From Papilionanthe hookeriana x Papilionanthe teres (taxonomy: Eukaryota > Streptophyta > Magnoliopsida > Asparagales > Orchidaceae), in assembly GCA_022702705.1 (NCBI GenBank), contig CM040423.1:122646852-122710851 (forward strand): DNA of 64,000 nt, read 5' to 3'. Under the pieces are notes generated by a model. The model was not told the origin of the DNA. It saw only the letters and a list, made by a program, of their open reading frames with translations, and ran no database searches. Shown piece after piece: positions 57,174 to 64,000 of the stretch. The first letter of the stretch is position 1; every line of letters begins with the position of its first letter. The position numbers and the translations under genes are program-made.

Positions 57174-57752
57174 TTGTCAATAAATATTCCTTTTGTTGAA
57201 GCTTTGGGACAAATGCCTGATTATTTTAAATTTATGAAGGATATGCTCAACAAAAAGAGGAAGTTACTAGATCATGAGACTGTTGCACTCAGTGAAGTGT
57301 GTAGTGCTATAATTCAAAAAAAGCTTCCTGAAAAACTTAAAGATCCTGTTAGTTTTACTATCCCGTGTCTTTTTGGTGAAAAATTTTATGGACGAGCATT
57401 ATGTGATTTGGGAGCTAGCATAAATCTGATGTCTCTATCAAATTTTAAAAGGTTAGGAATAAGAGAGATTGCACCAACTTCTGTAACTCTACAATTAGTT
57501 GTTCGATCAATTACACATTCTAAACGAGTTGTAGAAGATGTTCTGGTTACGGTTGATAAATTTATCTTTCCTGTAGACCTTATCATTTTATATATGGAAG
57601 AAGAAAAGGAAATACCTATCATTTTAGGAAAACCATTCCTAGCTACAGGAACAGCCATGATAGATGTTCAAAAAGGAGAGTTGACTATGAGAGTAAATGA
57701 TCAAGAAGTGACTTTTAACATCTCAAAGACAATGAAATATCCTTCAATATAA
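57174..57752 (+). pseudogene. Protease region, copy C
   Basis: 192 open codons: FMKDMLNKKRKLLDHETVAL, CSAIIQKKLPEKLKDP, ALCDLGASINLMS (active-site region D-L-G-A), FPVDLIILYMEEEKEIPII and ATGTAMIDVQKGELTMRV. Fragment of the polyprotein; the first Met is not a gene start. Confidence 0.8.
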
Positions 57753-58049
57753 AACGATGATGAATGTTTTAGAATGGAGACTTGCGATTAATTGAGAAAA
57801 AAATATTTCAAAGAAAATTTTGAAGAACATGAAGGTATGGAAAACTATACAAATGTTGAAATTGATGATAAAGAAGCTGATTATATTTAGAAACAATTTG
57901 AAATGCTTGACTCAACAGTACCAGAGAATGAAATCTTAATTCCATCTATAGTAAAACCCCCTGAACTTGAATTGAAGACTCTTCCAAATCATTTGAAATA
58001 TGCATTTTTAGGAGAGTTGTCAACATTACCAGTATTTGTATCCTCAGAC

Positions 58050-59450
58050 TTAAATGAAATTTAAGAACAAAAATTAATGGATACATTCAAAAAGTACAAA
58101 AAAGCTTTTGGTTGGACTCTAGATGATATAAAGGGAATTAGCCCTTTGATTTGTATGCATAGAATTTTATTGAACGATAAACATAAACCAAGAATTTATC
58201 CACAAAGGTGACTGAACCCTATTATGAACGAAGTAGTTAGAAAAGAGATTTTAAAATGGTTAGATGCTGGAATTATATATCCTATTTTGTACAGTGCTTC
58301 GGTAAGCCCAATTCATTGTGTTCCAAAGAAAGGAGGAGTAACTGTTGAAGTAAATGAGAATAATGAATTAATACCTATCAGGAAAGTTAGTGGGTGGCGT
58401 ATTTGTATTGATTATAAAAAATTAAATGCTGCCACTAGAAAAGATCATTTTCCCCTTCTTTTCTAGACCAAATGTTGGATAGGCTTGTTGGACACAACTA
58501 CTACTACTTTCTGAATGGATATACTAGTTACCATCAAATTTTTATTGCTTCTGAGGATCAAGACAAAACTACATTTACTAGTCCTTATGGAACTTTTGCT
58601 TTGGTTTGAAGAATGTCTTTCATATTATGTAATGCACATGCAACATTTCAGAGATGTATGATGTCTATATTTAGTAAGTTAATTGATGATGGAATAGAAG
58701 TATTTATGGACGATTTCTTTGTATTTGGAACATCATTTGATGCATGCTTAAATCATCTTAAAAAAGTTTTGGAGTTATGCGAAAGAACTAATTTAGTTCT
58801 AAATTGGTAGAAATGTCAACTTATGGTTACAGGAGGAATTGTATTAAGACATAAAATTCAAGTTATAGCTAAACTACCACTTCCTACTACAATGAAAGGG
58901 TAAGAAGTTTTCTTGGACATGCTGGCTTTACAGGCATTATATTAAAGATTTTTAAAAAATTACCAAACCTCTATGCCAACTTTTATAAAATGACAAGAAA
59001 TTTGAATTTACTAAAGACTGCTTGAATGCCTTTGAGTTATTAAAGGATAAACTAATCACAACACCTATAATAGTTTCACCTGACTGAGAGAAACCATTCG
59101 AATTAATGTGCGATTCTAGTAATTATGCTATTGGAGCTGTTCTTGGATAAAGATATGAAAAGGATTTTTAAAGTTATATTCTACGCTAGTAGAACTCTTA
59201 ACAATGTTCAAATTATTTATACGATTATTGAAAAAGAGTTACTGGCTATTTTGTATGCTTTTGACAAATTCAGATCTTATTTAATTGTGACTAAATGTAT
59301 TGTGCATACTGATCACTTTGCTATTAAATATCTGATGCAAAAGAAGGATACCAAACCAAGATTAATCAGATGGGTACTTTTTATGTAAGAATTTGATTTT
59401 GTGGTAATTGATAGAAAGGGAACTGATAATCAAACTGCTGATCATTTGTC
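58050..59450 (+). pseudogene. Reverse transcriptase and RNase H, copy C (broken)
   Basis: MNEVVRKEILKWLDAGIIYP, SPIHCVPKKGGVTVEVNENN and WRICIDYKKLNAATRKDHF (58224-58466), then GYTSYHQIFIASEDQDKT in a shifted frame, NAHATFQRCMMSIF and VFMDDFFVFG (58613-58810, catalytic Asp pair), then RNase H with CDSSNYAIGAVLG, IEKELLAILY and HTDHFAIKYL (59110-59388). Several stops. Confidence 0.8.
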
Positions 59451-60778
59451 AAGATTTGAATATCATGAATTATCTGACATCGACAATGAAATTACAACAG
59501 TTTCCTTATTGAATAACATTATAATATTAATGAGTGTAAAATACCTTGGTATGCTGATATAGTTAACTATATGGTAAGTGATATTTTGTCACATATGCTA
59601 ACACTGTAGCAACAAAAAAATTCATTAATGATGCAAAAGCATATTTTTGGGATAAACCATATTTATATAAGTAGTGTAAGGATCTTATTATTAGGAGATG
59701 TGTGCCTTATGAAGAATCTGAACTGATTATTCAAAAATGCCATGATTCTGAATTTGGAGGACATTTTGGGACTGAAAAAATTGCGCATAAAATTTTACAA
59801 GTTGGATTTTATTTTCCTACTCTCTTTAGAGATGTTTACAGATATATTAAAACTCGTGATATATGTCAACAAGTAGGTAATATATCTAGAAGAAATGAAA
59901 TACCTCTAAATTTCATGTTAGAAGTTGAAGTCTTTGATGTGTGGGGATTAGATTTCATGTAACCATTTATTCCTTTGTTTGAGAACTTATATATATTGTT
60001 TGTAGTTGATTATGTATCAAAGTGGATTGAAGCACAAGCTTTACGTCGTTGTGATGCTAAAAGTGTTTCAAAATTATTAATGAAAAACATTTTCACAAGA
60101 TACAGAATGCCGAGAGTGATTATCATTGACTGAGGATACCTTTTCAGGAATAAATATATTCAAAGTTTGGTAAAAAAATTTAATATTATTCATGGAATCT
60201 CTACTGCTTATCATCCTCAGACTAGTGGATTAGCTGAAATTTCTAATCGAGAGATTAAATGAATTCTAGAAAAGAGTGTAAACCCTAGTAGATTTGATTA
60301 GTCTACGAGACTGGATACTGCATTATGGGTATACAAGACTGCTTATAAAACTCGTATTGGAATGACTCCTTACAGAATCATTTTTTGAAAGACTTGCCAC
60401 TTACCTGTAGAATTAGAGCATAAAGCATATTTGGCGATTAAAGAATTCAATTATAATTTGAAAATGCTGGTGAGAAGAGATTGTTACGAATGAATGAATT
60501 GGAAGAATTAAGAAACAAATCTTATGATAACGACATAATTTATAAGGAAAAACTAAAGTTAAAGCATGATCGTAAGATTAACCAGAAGAACTTTGAACCA
60601 GGACAAGAGGTTTGCTTTACAATACAAGGCTGAAGTTATGCCCTCAGAAATTGAAGTCTCATTGGTTAGGACCTTTCTTCTGACTCAAGTTTATACTTAT
60701 GAAGCTGTTGAAACTGAAGATCCAAAGACTGTTAATAGATTTAAAGTAAATGGACATAGATTAAAACTATATTTTTAG
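59451..60778 (+). pseudogene. Integrase, copy C (broken)
   Basis: Zinc finger KCHDSEFGGHFGTEKIAHKI (about 59735-59800); the second Cys pair reads RDICQQ, with one Cys lost. Core: VVDYVSKWIEAQALRRCD (first Asp), then IIID followed by a stop at the second catalytic motif (about 60131), and SGLAEISNREIK followed by a stop. The C-terminal part is KVNGHRLKLYF at 60778. Inactive. Confidence 0.8.
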
Positions 60779-60837
60779 GGTAAAATACCAAACTTTAAAG
60801 AGGTTTTAATGCTCAGTCAACCTGAACACTTGAATAG

Positions 60838-60883
60838 GTCGGGCTGACGACGTTAAACCAAGCGCTTTATGGGAGGCAACCCA
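60838..60883 (+). promoter_or_regulatory. Conserved 46-bp block after pol (copy C)
   Basis: gtcgggctgacgacgttaaa, then ccaagcgctttatgggaggc and aaccca. The ancestral pol stop TGA is inside; an earlier TAG at 60776 ends the present frame. Confidence 0.7.
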
Positions 60884-61360
60884 TATTTTTCTTTATTTAT
60901 TAAGTATACATTTGAATTTATCTTTAGTATGTGGTAGTATTGAATTCTACTACTTGTATTTACCCTTTCATCATCATGGAATTTTGATCCATAGAGAAAA
61001 TTTGCAACGCATTTGGACCACAGCGTTATTGTACAAAATTTTCCTTGGGTGCCGACGGCAAGCTCGATACAGCCAATGGCGTGTTTGTCCAGAGAGCCCT
61101 AACAATTTAATTGCACAAGCCTGCCGACGGTACCATCGAGGCCGCCGACTGCGAGATCGGTGAGTGGACAATTTCTGAAGTTTGAAATGGCAATTTTTGG
61201 CAGTTTTTGGTGGAATTTTTCCCCAATAAAATTCCAATGATGGTTCCTAAACTCTCCATTTCCCAAAAATGAATGAATACTCCCTTGAATTCATTCCTAA
61301 TAGCTTCGTTTTCCATCGATTATCCAAGATTTTGAGTGTTCAACTGGAGAAAATTTGTTA
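60884..61360 (+). other. pol-ORF3a spacer of copy C with GC-rich island
   Basis: Non-coding. GC-rich words gggtgccgacggcaagctcg and ctgccgacggtaccatcg lie between 61046 and 61160, about 200-300 bases before ORF3a. Confidence 0.6.
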
Positions 61361-62502
61361 GTACCGAGGCACAATGAATCTTTAACAAAGTGCTGCCAAA
61401 GAGGAGATTAATCAAAGAATGAGGTTTGAGTCGAGGATCAAACAATCCTTTGACAGCAATTGAAGAAATGATTGTGCGGCGACAATGGGAAGTATTTTCC
61501 TACACTACTGTCGCAGCAGTCGTCCCTGTGGTGAAGGAGTTTTACGCTAATTTGCATGGAATCAACCACGGAAGCGTCTATGTGTAAGGTAGGTGGATAA
61601 CTTTTACTCCTGTACGAATTAATGAAATATATATGATCGAGAATGTTCCTGTCTGCCATTATTCCAACTTTGTCCCGACAAGAAATCTGATGAATGAGAT
61701 CTACCAATATTTAAGGGACGAAACCGAAGACTGGGAAATTAGAGAAAATGGGTATGTCACTTTTCAGCTACACTTTTAAATCACGTATCAAAACATTGGC
61801 ACTTTTTCATTTCTACAAAGTTATTACTGATGACGAGGATAGATTAAGTAACTAAAGAAAGTGCTATATTGAATTACTGTATTCAAATGGGATGGCCAAT
61901 TGAGATTGGATCGATAATTGTGAAGTCCATTTTGGCCTGATCATTCAAGGATCAACTCATGGGGTTAGACATCCTTCTATAATTTTCTCACTTTGCAGTC
62001 TGTTCCAAGTTTCATACGAGATTTGGGAAAATGTACTCCTACCTTGGAAGCCTTTAGACCCAACCAAAATCTTCCAAGCAAATGAAGAGGAGAATGAGAT
62101 GATAGTTATTATAGAGCAATCATCACAGAACTCAATTCCAATTCAACCTCTAGTTTCAAACAAGCCACTGATGATCTTACACAACTTTAAGAAACTAGAG
62201 AAAGAGGTACAAAATTTGACGAATTCAATTAACAATATCTCTGATTTCTTTGATCACTTTGATTGGAGGATGAAAGAGCTTTTGATCAATCTAGACATTA
62301 CGAAGGAAGTTTGACATGCTTAATGAGAATGATGGGATGGACAGACAAAGTTTCTATTGAAGAATTCCTTTTCTGAACCTTCTATAACCTTTACGTTCAT
62401 GTTCAATTGATGGGTGATATCAGAGGAGAAACCAGCAATGAATCGGAGGAGTCGTGGATTTGCTTTACTTTGTATGTTTCTATGTGTTTATATTTGATTT
62501 GA
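61361..62502 (+). pseudogene. ORF3a of copy C, PF20167-like
   Basis: The start ATG of copy B is not conserved here, so the left limit is by alignment (gtaccgaggcac). Core: TAIEEMIVRRQWEVFSYTTV, then AAVVPVVKEFYANLHGI, a stop, TFTPVRINEIYMIENVPVCH, NEIYQYLRDETEDWEIREN, a frame change, then FKKLEKEVQNLTNSINNISD and FFDHFDWRMKEL (coiled-coil-like), and GDIRGETSNESEE (acidic). The stop present in B is lost and the frame runs to 62500-62502. No membrane segment seen. Confidence 0.75.
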
Positions 62503-63146
62503 ACTTATTTGTTTGCTTTCTTTAGATGTTTGATTTTTGATCTTAGTATAGTTGAGATTAAGATTGGAATGTTTGTTTTCAGCATTTTGAGTGTTGTGGC
62601 TTGGATTGCGACGCTGATTTGATGAATTGAGGTTGAGAAAATACCTAACTTATATGTGTTGTGTAATGTGTATTGTAACGCTTGGATTTTATATATAATT
62701 GTGATGTTTTGTGTTGTGAATGCTTATTTTTGTTAATTCATCATTTATTCACTAACATAACGACCCCACTGATGGTGAGATCCCAAAAATTATCTTTTAA
62801 CCACGATTTTGACCAGTCAACCACCACTATTCATCGACTGTTTCCTTTATTTACAAAAAATTTCGACCTAAGGCTTGAGTGATCTTGAATTTTGAGCGAT
62901 TTCAACTCATTTTGACATCAGGTTTCATCTTCCCTCGGTATGAGCTTCCCTCCTATGTAAAAATTTTTGATTTTCACCATGAATTTTTTCCACATTTAGG
63001 AATTTCAGAAAAATTGAAAATGTGGAGAAAATACTTGGAAGAAATTCATGGAACTTAATTTAGAACTCTAAAAGTCATCTACGGAAGCCATTTTATCCTT
63101 ATTTTGGAGTTTAGTTTAAATTTTTATAAATTTGATAGATCGAAAA
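62503..63146 (+). other. ORF3a-ORF3b spacer, copy C
   Basis: Non-coding, T-rich. A weak, diverged counterpart of the GC-rich island may lie near 62760-62840 (cgaccccactgatggtgaga). The leader before 63147 matches those of copies A and D. Confidence 0.55.
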
Positions 63147-64000
63147 ATGGCTCCCCGACAAAAGAGGCGACTTGAGTTTAATGAGGCTCGATTTGTCAAT
63201 GCAAAAGCCTAATCAAGGTACACTTTTATCTTCCAAGGAAAGAAATGTATACAAGATAAAGTTTTTGAAAATCCTGGAGGAGAAGTTGAACGAGTTATTA
63301 GAGAGAGTAAGTGGGAAAACTTATGTTACTTTACAAACAAGGCTACTGTAGAAGTTGTGAAAGAGTTCTATGCCAATCTGACTCAGCTTGAGGACGAGCC
63401 TGTAAAAGTGAGAGGGTTATCTGTTGATTTTAATGTTGCTAGCATAAATTTCTTTTACAAACTTCACGATTATTACTCTAGCGAGTATGAGACCTTTGGA
63501 ACCATGGAAGGTCTGTTGAACAATGTCATTGACTTTCTGACTGATGGGAAAGGGACATGGAAAGTTAAACAACATGAACAAATAAATTTTGCCTCTCTCC
63601 ATGATGAATGCGACAGCTAAAGCATGACATTATTTCATTTGTTTTACTCTACTACCTACCTGCCACCACAGTGAAGTGTCAAGAGATAGAGTGGTTCTGA
63701 ATTTATGTATTCAATACAATAAAACCATTAATGTGGGGAGTATAATTTATAAGAATTTTTTAGCTACGACAAAGAGTGAATAAAGTGGAGGACTAGGACA
63801 TGGTGACATCATTTATGCACTTTGCCAATTATCTGGAGTGGATGCTAGAGATGCTGAAGAATGGGTTTACCCTATAAAACCCATTAGTAAAGCTAATTTA
63901 AAGACATATGAATCTCATGAATAATGGAGGTCTGGGAGTAGTAGTAAAGAGCCTTCTACAAGTAGAGATATCCCTTCTACTAGTTATGACCCTCCCGCCT
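63147..64000 (+). pseudogene. ORF3b of copy C, PF20167-like (cut by window end)
   Basis: ATG 63147 opens MAPRQKRRLEFNEARFVNAK; a stop follows at codon 21, then FENPGGEVERVIRESKWEN, ATVEVVKEFYANLTQLEDEP, VRGLSVDFNVASINFFYKL and NNVIDFLTDGKGTWKVKQ (to 63620), a frame change near 63600, and SRDRVVLNLCIQYNKTINVG-type sequence. The conserved VKEFYANL, V-R-G and W-K-V words are those of the plant 'putative transposon protein' family. The linker and tail lie beyond the window. Confidence 0.8.

Larger units (their letters stand above)
53788..64000 (+). mobile_element. Athila-clade element, copy C (runs off window)
   Basis: 5' LTR (53788-55430), tRNA-Asp primer site (55437), gag, protease, RT, RNase H, integrase (to 60778), conserved block (60838), ORF3a and ORF3b (cut by the window end). 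The layout equals copies A and B. Many in-frame stops occur throughout. Confidence 0.85.

Overview
The window is repeat-rich plant nuclear DNA, very probably heterochromatin of a flowering plant, most likely a eudicot. No single-copy host gene, tRNA or rRNA gene is visible. Almost everything recognisable is retrotransposon: at least five copies or fragments of one Ty3/gypsy family of the Athila clade, several L1-type LINEs, one 5'-truncated RTE-type LINE, and one giant LTR resembling the Tat/Ogre group. The clade call rests on Athila-like gag, RT, RNase H and integrase wording, a primer site matching the 3' end of tRNA-Asp, and a downstream gene of the 'putative plant transposon protein' type (PF20167-like). 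I assign these families from memory of the motifs; no database was searched.

Layout. 1-2680: a strongly C-poor stretch, a minus-strand Athila LTR end (to 2030) and a TC/TA microsatellite. 2678-3283: minus-strand LINE RNase H fragment. 3290-14734: Athila copy A (+), with primer site, broken gag/protease, a long open RT-RNase H-integrase frame, two downstream ORFs (ORF3a, ORF3b), polypurine tract and one LTR. That LTR is followed by a second primer-site-like sequence instead of being preceded by a 5' LTR. 14786-21453: three L1-type LINE pieces, including a near full-length minus-strand copy (15246-20946) bounded by TA repeats. 21454-28455: non-coding, with a possible LTR promoter and a degenerate tandem repeat. 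28456-32357: Athila copy E (minus; LTR, 3' UTR with an RTE LINE inserted, ORF3a tail). 32358-45993: Athila copy B (minus), with both LTRs. 45994-46859: ORF3b of copy D, cut by copy B's 5' LTR. 47431-52584: Ogre-like LTR of about 5.15 kb with a primer-site stub. 53788-64000: Athila copy C (+), running off the window.

How the parts fit. In each Athila copy the order is LTR, tRNA-Asp primer site, gag-protease-RT-RNase H-integrase polyprotein, a conserved 46-bp block starting at the ancestral pol stop, ORF3a, ORF3b, polypurine tract, LTR. ORF3a and ORF3b are diverged paralogues. Each has a PF20167-like core, a coiled coil and an acidic tail, with no visible signal peptide or membrane segment. GC-rich inverted-repeat islands stand before ORF3a and ORF3b and inside the LTR. 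All copies carry stops or frameshifts, so none looks autonomous.

The most interesting points are the paired ORF3 genes, the recurring GC-rich hairpin islands, the conserved post-pol block, the permuted structure of copy A, and the isolated giant LTR.
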